Below are positions 26,814-36,932 of a DNA stretch of 64,000 nt, in pieces. Within the stretch, counting starts at the first letter, position 1, and each line of letters begins with the position of its first letter. Both the position numbers and the translations under genes were made by a program. The notes below the pieces were generated by a model. It made no database searches. It was not told where the DNA came from and saw only the letters and a program-made list of their open reading frames with translations. This DNA is from Bacilli bacterium (GTDB lineage: Bacteria > Bacillota_I > Bacilli_A > ML615J-28 > CAG-698): assembly GCA_017962745.1 (NCBI GenBank), contig JAGCUR010000016.1, forward strand, positions 1 through 64,000, in the 5' to 3' direction.

Positions 26814-29792
26814 ATGCTTAAACTTAATAATATTACTAAAATTTATCATACAGGCGGCGAAGATGTTCACGCATTGAAAGGAATTAACCTATCTTTTCGT
26901 GAACACGAGTTCGTATCGATTCTCGGTCCTTCTGGCTGCGGGAAGACGACAATGCTTAATATCATTGGCGGTCTTGACCAATATACTAGCGGCGATCTGC
27001 TTATCAACTCTAGATCGACAAAGTCGTATAAGGATCGTGATTGGGATACTTATCGAAACCATTCAATCGGTTTTGTTTTTCAATCATATAACCTAATTCC
27101 ACATCAAACAGCTTTACAAAACGTTGAACTGGCGCTAACGCTATCAGGTGTTAGCAAGATTGAGCGTAGAAAACGTGCAATTGATGCCTTAAAGCAAGTT
27201 GGCCTAGCCGATCAATTAAAAAAGAAACCAAACGAAATGTCTGGTGGCCAGATGCAAAGGGTAGCGATTGCTAGAGCAATAGTCAATGATCCTGATATCG
27301 TCCTAGCTGATGAGCCAACTGGTGCTCTTGACACAGAAACTAGTATTCAAGTTATGGATATCTTGAAGCAAATATCAAAAGATCGCCTCGTTATTATGGT
27401 TACTCATAACCCTGATATCGCATCAACTTATTCAACAAGAATCGTTAAGATGCTAGATGGCTTAATCACTGATGATTCATTGCCTCTAAGCGATGAAGAG
27501 ATTGAGGAAGCTACAAAAGCTGACAAGGAAAAACCTTATAATAATAAGAAACCATCAATGTCTTTCTTCACTTCTTTCGTTTTATCGCTTAAGAACTTGA
27601 TCACAAAACATGCAAGAACGATTCTTACAAGTTTTGCTGGATCAATTGGTATTATTGGTATCGCATTAATTTATGCGGTTTCTGCTGGTACTAATCAATA
27701 CATTAACGATGTCCAAGAAGAAACTCTCGCAAGTTATCCATTAACTTTGCAAGAAGAAAATGTTAGCTTATCTACTTTGATAAGGACATTTATGGGTCGA
27801 GCTGAAACTATTGAAGAGCACGAAAACGATGCAGTCTATAAAAAAGCAATGCTTGCCCAAATGGTTAATTCACTAAATACAATTGAAGCAGATACTAATG
27901 ACTTAAAAGCCTTCAAAACATATTTAGAAGGGCAACTTGCAATTGAAGATAGCAAATTAGCGCAGTCTATTTCAGCCGTTCAATATTCTTATAATACTGA
28001 TTTAATCGTTTATACTAGAAATGTGGATGGTGAAATAATAAAATCAGATACTAGCGAAGCAATGATGGCAATTATGCAAGATTATCTAAATATGGATATG
28101 TCTACTTGGATGTCTGCTGCTGCTAGTGGCCCACTTAGTTCATTTGTATCAACTGGTTCATTATGGTACGAGCTAATACCTGGTACTAATGGTAAAGCTA
28201 TCAATGATGTTTATGATAAACAATATGATATAGTTTACGGTAGATGGCCGGATCGATTTGATGAGGTAGTTATATTTGTCGATAAAAATAATGAAATTGA
28301 TGACTTAACATTATATGCATTAGGCTTAGAATCTTGGGAAGAAATTCAAAAAATCGCGGAAGCTGCTCTAAATAATACTACTGTAGATATCCATGCTCAC
28401 AAGTGGACATATCCTGAAATATGTAACATGGAATTTAGAACAATTTTGAGTTCAAATTGTTACTCATATAGTTCTATGACAAAAACATATTATGATTTAA
28501 CATCAATTCCAGCAATGCTTGCGTCTTTATATAACGATAAATCTACTCCTTTAAGAGTAGTTGGTATCGCAAGACCTAGCGAAGGTAGCGTATCAGGAAA
28601 TGATTCAGGAATCGGTTATACTCATAAACTTACTGAGTATATTATTACTGAAGCATATAATTCTGATGCATCGCGTGCCCAAATGGAAAATCCAGATACT
28701 GATATATTTACTAATTTACCATTTAAGCCTACTGAAGAATTATCTGTTGCTGCTAAAGCAGATTACTTTAGAGAATATGTAGCTGGTCTATCTAATAAAG
28801 AAAAGAGCGATTTATATACTGAAATTGCTTGTACTCCTTCTCAAGAATATGTAAACGAACAATTAGCAGCAACGCTAGGTTCTATGAGTCGAGAACAAAA
28901 AGAAAATATGGTCTTCCAACTAGTTAAAACGCAAATGCCAACAGTTGATGATGATACAATTAATATGTATCTTCATGCGATGAGCGAAAGCGACCTAGAT
29001 AGTGCCTTATCAACTCTACTTACAATGCAAATTACGCAACAATACGCTGCTGCTATCAGGGAAGAATTAGACCAATTAGAAGATAGCGAAAAAGCAGCAA
29101 TGCTTGATGCACAAGTAGCTACTGCTAGCGATGAAGAGTTGGCTAATTATTATGATACAGTTTTAAAGTTCTCAACTTCATCATATGAAGCAAACTTAGT
29201 AAAACTAGGATGTTTAGATTTAGATAGTCCTTCTGCTATTAGCCTTTATTCAACATCATTTAAAGCTAAAGATGAAGTTAAAGCCGAAATCGAAACTTAT
29301 AATGATAGTGTTGAAGAAGCAAAAGAAATATCATATACTGACTATGTTGGTATCATTATGTCTTCTATTACTACTATCATTAATGCTATATCGATTATCT
29401 TAATGGCATTTGTTGGGGTATCACTGGTAGTATCATCGATTATGATTGGGGTAATTACTCTAATATCAGTTCAAGAAAGAACTAAAGAAATCGGTATTTT
29501 AAGAGCAATTGGTGCATCAAAAGGCAATGTTTCGAGTATGTTTAACGCAGAAACATTAATCATCGGTTTCACATCAGGTGTATTTGGTGTATTAATAACT
29601 TATATTCTATGTATACCAATTAACATAATCTTGAAACACTTTACAAAGATTCAAAACTTACATGCTTTCTTACCGCCATATATAGGATTAATTCTTATTG
29701 GAATAAGTATGTTGCTTACTCTAATTGCGGGTATAATCCCTTCAAGAAGCGCAGCTAAGAAAGACCCGGTTGTAGCATTAAGAACTGAATAA
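26814..29792 (+). CDS. MacB-type ABC transporter, ATPase fused to FtsX-like permease with large extracellular domain
   Basis: 992 residues. ATPase domain first (1-240) with GPSGCGKTT (38-46), Q-loop [10 protein letters not shown], signature [10 protein letters not shown] and Walker [12 protein letters not shown], as in MacB/LolD. Then a first transmembrane helix (about 270-295), an extracellular domain of around 500 residues rich in Asp, Ser and Ala, and three C-terminal helices including [20 protein letters not shown], the FtsX/MacB signature. It probably exports a peptide or lipid, or drives an envelope process by mechanotransmission. Complete and single-gene. The substrate is unknown. Confidence 0.85.
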   Translation: MLKLNNITKIYHTGGEDVHALKGINLSFREHEFVSILGPSGCGKTTMLNIIGGLDQYTSGDLLINSRSTKSYKDRDWDTYRNHSIGFVFQSYNLIPHQTALQNVELALTLSGVSKIERRKRAIDALKQVGLADQLKKKPNEMSGGQMQRVAIARAIVNDPDIVLADEPTGALDTETSIQVMDILKQISKDRLVIMVTHNPDIASTYSTRIVKMLDGLITDDSLPLSDEEIEEATKADKEKPYNNKKPSMSFFTSFVLSLKNLITKHARTILTSFAGSIGIIGIALIYAVSAGTNQYINDVQEETLASYPLTLQEENVSLSTLIRTFMGRAETIEEHENDAVYKKAMLAQMVNSLNTIEADTNDLKAFKTYLEGQLAIEDSKLAQSISAVQYSYNTDLIVYTRNVDGEIIKSDTSEAMMAIMQDYLNMDMSTWMSAAASGPLSSFVSTGSLWYELIPGTNGKAINDVYDKQYDIVYGRWPDRFDEVVIFVDKNNEIDDLTLYALGLESWEEIQKIAEAALNNTTVDIHAHKWTYPEICNMEFRTILSSNCYSYSSMTKTYYDLTSIPAMLASLYNDKSTPLRVVGIARPSEGSVSGNDSGIGYTHKLTEYIITEAYNSDASRAQMENPDTDIFTNLPFKPTEELSVAAKADYFREYVAGLSNKEKSDLYTEIACTPSQEYVNEQLAATLGSMSREQKENMVFQLVKTQMPTVDDDTINMYLHAMSESDLDSALSTLLTMQITQQYAAAIREELDQLEDSEKAAMLDAQVATASDEELANYYDTVLKFSTSSYEANLVKLGCLDLDSPSAISLYSTSFKAKDEVKAEIETYNDSVEEAKEISYTDYVGIIMSSITTIINAISIILMAFVGVSLVVSSIMIGVITLISVQERTKEIGILRAIGASKGNVSSMFNAETLIIGFTSGVFGVLITYILCIPINIILKHFTKIQNLHAFLPPYIGLILIGISMLLTLIAGIIPSRSAAKKDPVVALRTE

Positions 29793-29802
29793 ACTTAAAT
29801 TT

Positions 29803-29840
29803 TGAGCCAATTTTTATAAAATTTGGCTCATTTTTAAATT
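29803..29840 (+). terminator. Terminator after the ABC transporter gene
   Basis: TGAGCCAA (29803-29810) and TTGGCTCA (29823-29830) pair across an AT-rich loop and are followed by TTTTT. Confidence 0.75.
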
Positions 29841-29894
29841 TTAAGTTTGCTTTTTTAAGAATTGTGATAAAATATATTTAAGGGAGGAATTTTT

Positions 29895-30104
29895 ATGGCA
29901 AGCACTAAAACTATTTATCATGTATCTAAGAGAGATAATGATGGACGTGAATGGAAAGTATTCATTCAAGGATCTGACAAAGTAATCAAATTATTTAAGA
30001 CACAAAAAGAAGCTCTAGACTATGCACAAGGATTATGCAAGAACAAAAATGATGGTTCTACAGTAATGCTTCACGGACTAGATGGCAAGATGAGAAAATA
30101 TTAA
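29895..30104 (+). CDS. DUF2188 domain protein
   Basis: 69 residues covering the whole DUF2188 pattern: IYHVSKRDNDGREWKVFI, a threonine-containing KTQKEALDYAQGL helix, and a C-terminal VMLHGLDGKMRKY. Ribosome site GGGAGG. The family is a small, often phage-associated domain of unknown function; no phage genes are near. It has its own terminator. Confidence 0.85.
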   Translation: MASTKTIYHVSKRDNDGREWKVFIQGSDKVIKLFKTQKEALDYAQGLCKNKNDGSTVMLHGLDGKMRKY

Positions 30105-30110
30105 TAAGAA

Positions 30111-30141
30111 AAAATAGATAGGCGTTGGCCTATCTATTTTC
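30111..30141 (+). terminator. Terminator after the DUF2188 gene
   Basis: AAATAGATAGGC (30112-30123) and GCCTATCTATTT (30128-30139) form a perfect 12-base stem with a 4-base loop, followed by T residues. Confidence 0.8.
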
Positions 30142-30186
30142 GTTATATTTGATATGTTTTGCTAGGAACTATATCATTAAAAAGTA

Positions 30187-30215
30187 AATGATGAATGCGT
30201 GGGTCATTCTTCATT
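30187..30215 (-). terminator. Possible terminator of the SSB gene
   Basis: AATGATGAATG (30187-30197) and CATTCTTCATT (30205-30215) pair with one mismatch and overlap the last codons of the SSB gene; TTTACTTTTTAA follows on the minus strand. Confidence 0.4.
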
Positions 30216-30629
30216 TGTCTTGCTTTTCTTTTTCGGTTCTTTTTCAATTCTTTCGTTTATATCTTTTTCTTCTTCATCCTCTTGGACATTGACATCAGTT
30301 TTTTCTTTTTGACGAACAGCATTGATAAATGCTACGCGCTCACCAATAATCTCAACGGTTTTTACTTTTCCTCCTCCCGCATCTTGATAACGGGTGATAA
30401 GGCGTCCTTTTACGCCAATTACACTTCCAACTCCACAATATTGGTATACAGCATCAGCATAGCCATACCAAATTGTTATCGGGAAGAAATCAGTTTCTTT
30501 GGTTCCTTCTTGAGATTTAAATGGGCGATCAACTGCCAAATCAAAATTACAAACTTTTGCACCATCTTCAAAAATTCTTATTTGCGGTTCGCTAGAAACT
30601 CGCCCAACTAATACAAGATTATTAAGCAC
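30204..30629 (-). CDS. Single-stranded DNA-binding protein, short form
   Basis: 141 residues from a GTG start behind AAAGGAG. The OB fold is clear: NNLVLVGRVSSEPQIRIFEDGAKVCNFDLAVDR, then an acidic Glu/Lys-rich tail ending KSKTNEE. The conserved DDDxPF tip, through which SSB recruits partner proteins, is absent. It stands alone, away from rpsF and rpsR, so it is probably a second copy such as those seen in competent Bacillota rather than the replicative SSB. Confidence 0.8.
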   Translation of the reverse strand: MLNNLVLVGRVSSEPQIRIFEDGAKVCNFDLAVDRPFKSQEGTKETDFFPITIWYGYADAVYQYCGVGSVIGVKGRLITRYQDAGGGKVKTVEIIGERVAFINAVRQKEKTDVNVQEDEEEKDINERIEKEPKKKSKTNEE

Positions 30630-30756
30630 ATTTCGCTCCTTTCTTTACTAGCCACTTTAATTATATATAAGAATGAACCCTTTTAAAAACAAAGTAAAGC
30701 AGCGATTTATCTGTTTCCAAACATCTTTTAACTAAAATAATTAATACTTATTTCAT
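30630..30756. other. Intergenic stretch between SSB and the LacI-type gene
   Basis: AT-rich, with no recognisable gene. The SSB promoter must lie here, but no convincing -35/-10 pair stands out. The terminator of the LacI-type gene begins at 30757. Confidence 0.5.
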
Positions 30757-30796
30757 AATAAAAGTCATTTTTACCAACAATTGATAAAAATGACTT
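30757..30796 (-). terminator. Terminator after the LacI-type gene
   Basis: AAGTCATTTTTA (30762-30773) and TAAAAATGACTT (30785-30796) are perfect 12-base arms; TTTTATTATG follows on the minus strand. Confidence 0.75.
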
Positions 30797-30837
30797 ATTT
30801 TCATATGTTTTATAAAAAAGGTAGGTTTTATAATCTG

Positions 30838-31827
30838 TTATTTTTCCAAAGTACTTTCTCTTTCAATAACATTAGCGCTATTTACATATAGTGATTCTTC
30901 CACATTCTCTTTGTTTATAACGTCAATAGCGTATTTGGCAACTCTTTTACCATATCCATACCAATCAACGGATATCGTAGATAAGGATGGACTAATGAAT
31001 GATGCTTTATCAATATTATCAAAACCAGTTACTTTTACATCTTTTGGCACAGCATACCCTGCTTCCTGTAGTGCCTTGATTGCCCCAATCGCTAATTCAT
31101 CATTTCCGCACATTAAAGCATCAAACTTCAAGCCATTAGTTTTTAATATTTCTTTTATTTCTTGATATCCTTTTTCTTCCGTAAATGAATTAGCATCAAA
31201 AACGATATCTTCATCAAAACTAACACCACTAGTAGCAAGAGCACGTTTATATCCATTGAATCTTGTACTATTATGATATGATGCTTTTGGACCTAGTAAA
31301 TAGGCAATTCTTTTACAGCCTAAATTTAGAAGCTTCATCGTTTGATTAAACATACCTTCTTCGTTATTTACATCAGCCATATAAATGTTTTCACCATGGA
31401 CAAATTTATCAAGTACAATTATTGGCATAACTTGCGCAATATCTTTAATTAATGAAATATCCAGTTTTGGATCCATAATAATTGCTAAATCAACCATTCT
31501 GCTTCTAATCATCGATAGGTTGGAATCAGGAATCATAACTAACATATTATATCTAGCATCATACTCTTTAAATCCACTAGCTAGTCCTGATAAGACAGTA
31601 TGGTGAATTGGGCCATCAAAGTCCGGAATAAAAACACCAATGTTAAATGATTTTTTACGTTTCAAGCCACTCGCATAAGCACTTGGAACATAATTTAACT
31701 CTTCTGCGGCCTTAAGAATCTTTTTACGCGTTGCTTCTGGTATCTCTTTACTACCATTTAAGGCATAAGAAACTGTTGTAACCGAATAATTACAATATTT
31801 AGCTAAATCTTTAATTGTGACGTTCAT
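30838..31827 (-). CDS. LacI-family transcriptional regulator, likely controller of the glucan locus
   Basis: 329 residues. The HTH reads VTIKDLAKYCNYSVTTVSYA and the hinge KILKAAEELNYVPS, followed by the effector domain (FNIGVFIPDF at about residue 66; ends STISVDWYGYGKR). It is read in the same direction as the 23-kb glucan operon and directly follows its terminator, so it is separately transcribed. The AAACGTTT palindromes in the operon promoter (55.3 kb) are plausible targets. The effector would be a sophorooligosaccharide if the locus is read correctly. Confidence 0.9.
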   Translation of the reverse strand: MNVTIKDLAKYCNYSVTTVSYALNGSKEIPEATRKKILKAAEELNYVPSAYASGLKRKKSFNIGVFIPDFDGPIHHTVLSGLASGFKEYDARYNMLVMIPDSNLSMIRSRMVDLAIIMDPKLDISLIKDIAQVMPIIVLDKFVHGENIYMADVNNEEGMFNQTMKLLNLGCKRIAYLLGPKASYHNSTRFNGYKRALATSGVSFDEDIVFDANSFTEEKGYQEIKEILKTNGLKFDALMCGNDELAIGAIKALQEAGYAVPKDVKVTGFDNIDKASFISPSLSTISVDWYGYGKRVAKYAIDVINKENVEESLYVNSANVIERESTLEK

Positions 31828-31888
31828 AATACACCTCTAGTTTCCTTCATTATTTAATAAAGCAAAACCCCTTTATTTTATTAAATAA

Positions 31889-31929
31889 AAAAGGAAGGAT
31901 TGGCTGCGCTCCTAAGAGCGCAACCAATC
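31889..31929 (-). terminator. Terminator at the end of the 23-kb glucan operon
   Basis: GATTGGCTGCGCTC (31898-31911) pairs with GAGCGCAACCAATC (31916-31929) in a 14-base stem with a 4-base loop. The one non-Watson-Crick pair becomes a G-U wobble in minus-strand RNA, as expected if this strand is transcribed. A T-rich tract follows. Confidence 0.88.
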
Positions 31930-31944
31930 AATCTATTTAGTTAA

Positions 31945-34767
31945 TCATTCTGGTAATTCATATAAATATACTAATTCATAAATAGTAATTTGGTTACCAG
32001 TACCAGCAGTGCCAGGGTTAGCAAATAAAACCATTTCAAGTTTATTAGCTTCTAATGTTTTATCTGATAAGTCGATAATACCGCTTTGAACACTTCCATC
32101 AAATGTAACTTTATATTCATTTGCGTTATTGTCATTAGGTTTGAATAAGATTTCTTCGCCTGCAGTACCTTTAACCGTGTATTTAACACATTTATATGAT
32201 GTAATATCAGCATTAACATCTAACCATAAACTATCATATCCCTCAGTGATAGTAGTTGGTTTATTAATTACTAATGCATAAGCAGCATTGCAATCACCAG
32301 ATTTTGCAAGAGTTCCAGCCAATAAATCGATTGGTTCTTTACCATCGCCTTGCAATTCAAACTTCGTAATTACAAAGTCATGACCTCTACCAGCTACATC
32401 TGCATCTGGCATGAAAATCATAAGTTTAGATGAATCAAATGATGTGCCTTCAGGCAATGTATATTCTAACGATTGAACTGTGCCATCCATTGTAAATCTA
32501 TGTTCTAAAGCACCATCATCATTTGGCTTAATTAAGAATATTTCGCCTTCTGTTCCTTGAATAGTAACAACAACCTTATTATAGCCAGTTAAATCGCCAT
32601 CAACCTTTAAGCCGACCCATTCATAGCTTCCGCCGCCTACTACTTTAGAAACAATTAGTTCTTTAAAGTATTCGTGGCCATTCTTTGTAATTGTAGGATT
32701 AGCTAATAAATCAACGTCATCTTTTGCTACTGGTTCTTCTTCCTCTGAAGCAGTGTATTCTTGAGTAAATAATACGCTATAAACTTCAATTTCATGACCA
32801 GTTCCATTAGCCCCTGGATTAGCAAATAAAACTACAGCAGCTTTTGAAGATACATAATCAGCTTCAAATTCATAGAAGAATTGTTGAAGCTCGCCAGTCA
32901 TAGTTTCTTTATGTTCCATGCTTCCACCAGTGTCATAAATCTTAATCATTACTTCTTCACCAGCAGTACCTTTAAGAACAACTGATAATCCATTAAAACC
33001 ATTTAAGTCAACTGGTGATGCATATTTAACATGATCCCAATTGAATTCTTCGCCTTCAAATGGAGCTTTTGCGAATTTTAAAACGCCGTTTTCAATACTG
33101 AATGTAGTCTTAGTCTTAGGTTGACCTTGTTCATCAACTGGAGTTGACCAAGCTTCAGCATTAGCTAAAGCATCATGTAATGCAGGATAATTACCTAATT
33201 GTAATGCATATATTTCGAATTCGCCTGAAGCTCCTTCTACATCGGCATTAGGCATTAAAGTGACAGCAAACTTGCCTGATTTCCATGCACCTTCGAATTC
33301 AATATCAAGAGATTGGATATCACCAGTGCATTCAACTCTCTTTTCAATTGCGTTATCATCATAGATCTTAAATAACATTTTTTGTCCTTTAGGACCTTTG
33401 AATGAAACTCTTAAGTGATCGTATCCGGCAGGATCAGCGCCTTCAGCAAATTTAACACCAATCCATTCATATGCACTAGCGCCTTCACCTTTTGATACGA
33501 TTAAAGCATGCTTTAATTCATCATAAGCAGCACTAGCCTTAGTATCTTCAGCAAGTACTAATTCGCCACCATAAATAATGATATCTTCTTTAAGTTCTTT
33601 TGATTTTTCCCATTTAGCATACACAACAGCACCAGTCTCAGGGATTGTAGTGAATTCGTATGGAGTAGTTAAATCGCTATCTGCATACCAACCAGCAAAT
33701 TCCCAACCAGCTCTTTCTGGAGCTTCTGGAGCGCTAACTGCTGTACCAGGAACATCATAATATTCTTCAACTGCGCTTCCGCCATTAGTTACGAAGAAAA
33801 TAGCGGCTTTTTGAGTAGCTTCTGCGTCGATTGTACGACATAATTTAATACTCTTAATCTTTACATATTCAGGAGTTTCGCCACAACCTACAGTTCCACC
33901 ATTTAAGAATACTAATACTCTTTGGCCAAGAACATCGCTGAAGTTGTCAGCTTCACCAGTGAAAATAACTGTTTGAGCTTCGCCTGTCATAATAACTTTA
34001 GTTTCGAATGCTACTGATTCTCCACCTTCAAGTTTAAGTGTTACTTCAATATCTTTTGTTCCTTCAAGTTCAAAAACAACTGTTTGATTGTTCTTTGTAG
34101 CAATTGGAATATTGACAGCACAGAATGACCATTCGCCTTTTCCAGCTGTAGCAGTAAGTTTTGTTCCATCTTCTTCGTTAGTAATTAAATATGCGCCATC
34201 ATCATTGTTAGCAAAATTGATTGGAACATTAATTAATGAACCAGGTTCAAATACTTGCCACTTAGCATAAGCTGTAGTGTTAGTTCTTGGCATAACATAT
34301 GTTAACTTATTTGTATAAGCTTTATCTGTAAACCAACCAACGAATACATATCCTTCTCTAACAGGATCATCAGGGATTTTAAATGTTTTACCACCTTCAG
34401 CTACAATTGGATTGTAAGAAGGTCCGCCTTGTGAGTCGAATGTTAATGTAACAACCCACTTAGCAAATAATTCTACATTTTGGCTAGGCATTGTTGCTGG
34501 AAAATCATATGGTTCTAATAAATCAATATCAGAATACCAGCCACCAAATGTCATATTAGCAAGTGTAGGATCAGCAGGTTTAGTGATAGCTGCGCCAGCT
34601 TCAGCTTTAATATCAGCTACTTCACTTCCACCATTTGATTCAAAGGTGATAGTATATTCAGTCTTACCACCTTGTTGGCCACCACCATTGCCACCGTTTT
34701 TACAAGCAGCAAATGCGAAGACCATTAAAAAAGCAAATAAACAAACAAATAATTTTTTAATTTTCAT
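31945..34767 (-). CDS. Surface lipoprotein with InlB-type repeats and four tandem beta-sandwich modules
   Basis: 940 residues. Lipobox AFAAC (Cys 22) and a Gly/Gln-rich linker, then InlB/Listeria-Bacteroides repeats at about 36-104, 105-170 and 320-386 (FGGWYSD, FVGWFTD, FAGWYAD), and an intervening beta domain (170-312). The rest consists of four related copies (about 400-525, 550-668, 690-806, 815-936) with the shared elements KGTxGExxxxKxxD and FANPGxxGTG. These look like carbohydrate-binding sandwiches, but I cannot assign a CBM family. It is the last gene of the glucan operon, 22 bases after GH3, and probably a glucan-binding surface protein. Confidence 0.8.
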   Translation of the reverse strand: MKIKKLFVCLFAFLMVFAFAACKNGGNGGGQQGGKTEYTITFESNGGSEVADIKAEAGAAITKPADPTLANMTFGGWYSDIDLLEPYDFPATMPSQNVELFAKWVVTLTFDSQGGPSYNPIVAEGGKTFKIPDDPVREGYVFVGWFTDKAYTNKLTYVMPRTNTTAYAKWQVFEPGSLINVPINFANNDDGAYLITNEEDGTKLTATAGKGEWSFCAVNIPIATKNNQTVVFELEGTKDIEVTLKLEGGESVAFETKVIMTGEAQTVIFTGEADNFSDVLGQRVLVFLNGGTVGCGETPEYVKIKSIKLCRTIDAEATQKAAIFFVTNGGSAVEEYYDVPGTAVSAPEAPERAGWEFAGWYADSDLTTPYEFTTIPETGAVVYAKWEKSKELKEDIIIYGGELVLAEDTKASAAYDELKHALIVSKGEGASAYEWIGVKFAEGADPAGYDHLRVSFKGPKGQKMLFKIYDDNAIEKRVECTGDIQSLDIEFEGAWKSGKFAVTLMPNADVEGASGEFEIYALQLGNYPALHDALANAEAWSTPVDEQGQPKTKTTFSIENGVLKFAKAPFEGEEFNWDHVKYASPVDLNGFNGLSVVLKGTAGEEVMIKIYDTGGSMEHKETMTGELQQFFYEFEADYVSSKAAVVLFANPGANGTGHEIEVYSVLFTQEYTASEEEEPVAKDDVDLLANPTITKNGHEYFKELIVSKVVGGGSYEWVGLKVDGDLTGYNKVVVTIQGTEGEIFLIKPNDDGALEHRFTMDGTVQSLEYTLPEGTSFDSSKLMIFMPDADVAGRGHDFVITKFELQGDGKEPIDLLAGTLAKSGDCNAAYALVINKPTTITEGYDSLWLDVNADITSYKCVKYTVKGTAGEEILFKPNDNNANEYKVTFDGSVQSGIIDLSDKTLEANKLEMVLFANPGTAGTGNQITIYELVYLYELPE
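31960..33570 (-). repeat. Four tandem repeats in the surface lipoprotein gene
   Basis: Protein-level repeats of about 120-130 residues each. Each contains a KGTxGEE strand, a FKIYDD or IKPNDD strand, a short TGxxQS element and a closing strand of the type ANPGANGTGHEIEVY. The copies have diverged, so they are old duplications. Confidence 0.7.
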
Positions 34768-34789
34768 TTCTTTCTCCTTTACTAATTGT

Positions 34790-36925
34790 TTATTTATCCA
34801 ATTTCAAATTGAATTCTTTGAAATTTTCTACCGAACTGTTTGCGCCAACAAATAGTTTATACTTACCAAAGTATGGAACCATTTTTTCACCAACGTAATA
34901 CATTAAATCTTTAGGATTTAAATCAAAACTAACTATCTTCTTCTCAAAAGCATTAAACTTAACTTTTTTAAAGCCTTTTAATTCTTTTATTGGTCTTGAT
35001 ACATTTCCGGATGGTGCGCTGATATAAAGCTCAACAACTTCCATTCCTTTATAACTACTATCATTAACGATTTCTACCGATACTTGCAGTTTATCATTTA
35101 AGCCTATTTCATTTTTAGATAGAATTATATCACCATAGATAAACCTCGAATAAGATAAGCCGTATCCAAATGGATATAGTGGATAAATATCCATATCGAT
35201 ATAGCGCATCAGATAGTCGTTATTTCCATTATCATCGTGTGGTCTACCACTTGGTAGGTGATTATAGTAGATTGGTACTTGACCAATACCTCTTGGAAAG
35301 CTCATTGTAAGCTTACCTGATGGATTAATCTTTCCATACAAGCAATCCACAATTGCATCTCCGCTCATAGTTCCTAAGAACCAAGCATAAAGAATTGCAT
35401 GAACCTTATTCTCTTCATATAGTTTTTTATACTTAGTTAAGACAAGCGGTCTTCCACTAAAGATAACAAGTACAATTCTTTTTTCTAATTTAGTTAATTC
35501 TTCTAGTAAAGCATCATGAGCACTAATTACATCAAGCGATGTTCTTGAATGGTTTTCACCACTCATCCACTGCTCTTCGCCGATAGTTAAAACGATCGTA
35601 TCAGCGTCTTTCGCAACATCAATTGCTTCTTTTAATAACGCTTCATCGCTATCAAACATCTTCGAACCTTTAGCATATAAATAATGATAATTACCATTAT
35701 CTAATGCTTCTTTAATTGTAATAGTGTCATCAAAGTTTACTTTTCCGCCCCAAGCGCCAACAACTTTCTTCTCCTCCACAAAAGGACCAATGAAAGCTAC
35801 CTTTTGACGCTTCTTAAGAGGCAATGTCCCATTATTCTCAAGCAAGCACAAGGCCTGGCTTGCGACCTGATAAGCAATTTTTTTGCTCTTTTCTTCTAAA
35901 AAATAGTTTTCCGGATTAGGATAGATTGCTTTATATGGATTAGCAAATAATCCCATTTTGTATTTCACATCTAAAACGCGATAACATGCTTCATCCACAA
36001 GCTTTTCGCTAACAATTCCCTCGCTAACTAGCTTTTCTAAATTGTCGATATAGCATCTTGTATACATTTCGTGATCAACACCAGCAAGGATTCCTTTTTT
36101 AGCGCATTCAGCCATATCTGCTGCACACTTATGTTCCATAATTTCTTCTAAAGAACCCCAATCTGTAATAACTACATTTTTAAAACCAATCTTCTTCCTT
36201 AAAACATGGCGAAGTAGATAATCATTAATTGTTACTGGTACATCATTAAATGTATTAAATGCTGACATAACCATTTCGCAGCCATTATTAATTGCTTCTC
36301 TAAATGGTGGTAAATAAAAATTAAATAATGTAGATGTGCTCATCTCAACACCATCATAATCTCTACCACCAACGCAAGCGCCATAACCGACGAAATGTTT
36401 AGCGCAAGCGCCAATGCCGCCTTTATGATATCCTTTGATGTAAGCTGCCGCTATTTTTTTAGAAAGATATGGGTCTTCTCCATTTCCTTCCATAACGCGG
36501 CCCCATCTTGGATCTCTTGCTAAATCGAGCATTGGGGAAAATGTTAAGTTTACCCCGCTATGGCTTGATTCATAGCCAACCATCTCGCAAGCTTTTTCGA
36601 TTAGGGATGGGTTCCACGAACAAGACATCGCTAAATTGATCGGTATCATTGTCCTGCAACCATGAATAATATCGTTACAAAAGATTAGCGGAATTTTATG
36701 TTTTGTCTCATTAACTGCTACTTCTTGTAACTTCTTAATTACACTTACATCATTGAGACCTAAAATTGATCCTACTTCTCCATTTTTAATCGAAGATAAA
36801 GTATTTTTGCTTTCCTTTACATTACCGGTAATTAGTGACCCATCGTAAGTAGATTGGTACATTTGGCCAATCTTTTCGCGTAAGGTCATTTTCCTCATCA
36901 AGTCTAAAACAAATTCGTTAGTCAT
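34790..36925 (-). CDS. GH3 beta-glucosidase, cytoplasmic
   Basis: 711 residues, no signal peptide. The GH3 N-terminal barrel shows LTFSPMLDLARDPRWGR, KHFVGYG (from 176) and the nucleophile Asp255 in VVITDWGS. The second domain and the fibronectin-like C-terminal domain (MEVVELYISAP...RPIKELKGF) are present. It removes glucose from the end of beta-linked oligosaccharides. In this operon the likely substrate is sophorose and short beta-1,2-glucan oligomers, as for the GH3 enzyme beside the Listeria innocua phosphorylase. Substrate assignment is by context. Confidence 0.9.
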   Translation of the reverse strand: MTNEFVLDLMRKMTLREKIGQMYQSTYDGSLITGNVKESKNTLSSIKNGEVGSILGLNDVSVIKKLQEVAVNETKHKIPLIFCNDIIHGCRTMIPINLAMSCSWNPSLIEKACEMVGYESSHSGVNLTFSPMLDLARDPRWGRVMEGNGEDPYLSKKIAAAYIKGYHKGGIGACAKHFVGYGACVGGRDYDGVEMSTSTLFNFYLPPFREAINNGCEMVMSAFNTFNDVPVTINDYLLRHVLRKKIGFKNVVITDWGSLEEIMEHKCAADMAECAKKGILAGVDHEMYTRCYIDNLEKLVSEGIVSEKLVDEACYRVLDVKYKMGLFANPYKAIYPNPENYFLEEKSKKIAYQVASQALCLLENNGTLPLKKRQKVAFIGPFVEEKKVVGAWGGKVNFDDTITIKEALDNGNYHYLYAKGSKMFDSDEALLKEAIDVAKDADTIVLTIGEEQWMSGENHSRTSLDVISAHDALLEELTKLEKRIVLVIFSGRPLVLTKYKKLYEENKVHAILYAWFLGTMSGDAIVDCLYGKINPSGKLTMSFPRGIGQVPIYYNHLPSGRPHDDNGNNDYLMRYIDMDIYPLYPFGYGLSYSRFIYGDIILSKNEIGLNDKLQVSVEIVNDSSYKGMEVVELYISAPSGNVSRPIKELKGFKKVKFNAFEKKIVSFDLNPKDLMYYVGEKMVPYFGKYKLFVGANSSVENFKEFNLKLDK

Positions 36926-36932
36926 AATTCAC

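Noticed and set aside
34669-34735. Microsatellite-type repeats in glycine-rich stretches
   Set aside because: These encode linkers in lipoproteins; the codons vary (GGT, GGC, GGA), which speaks against recent slippage alone.
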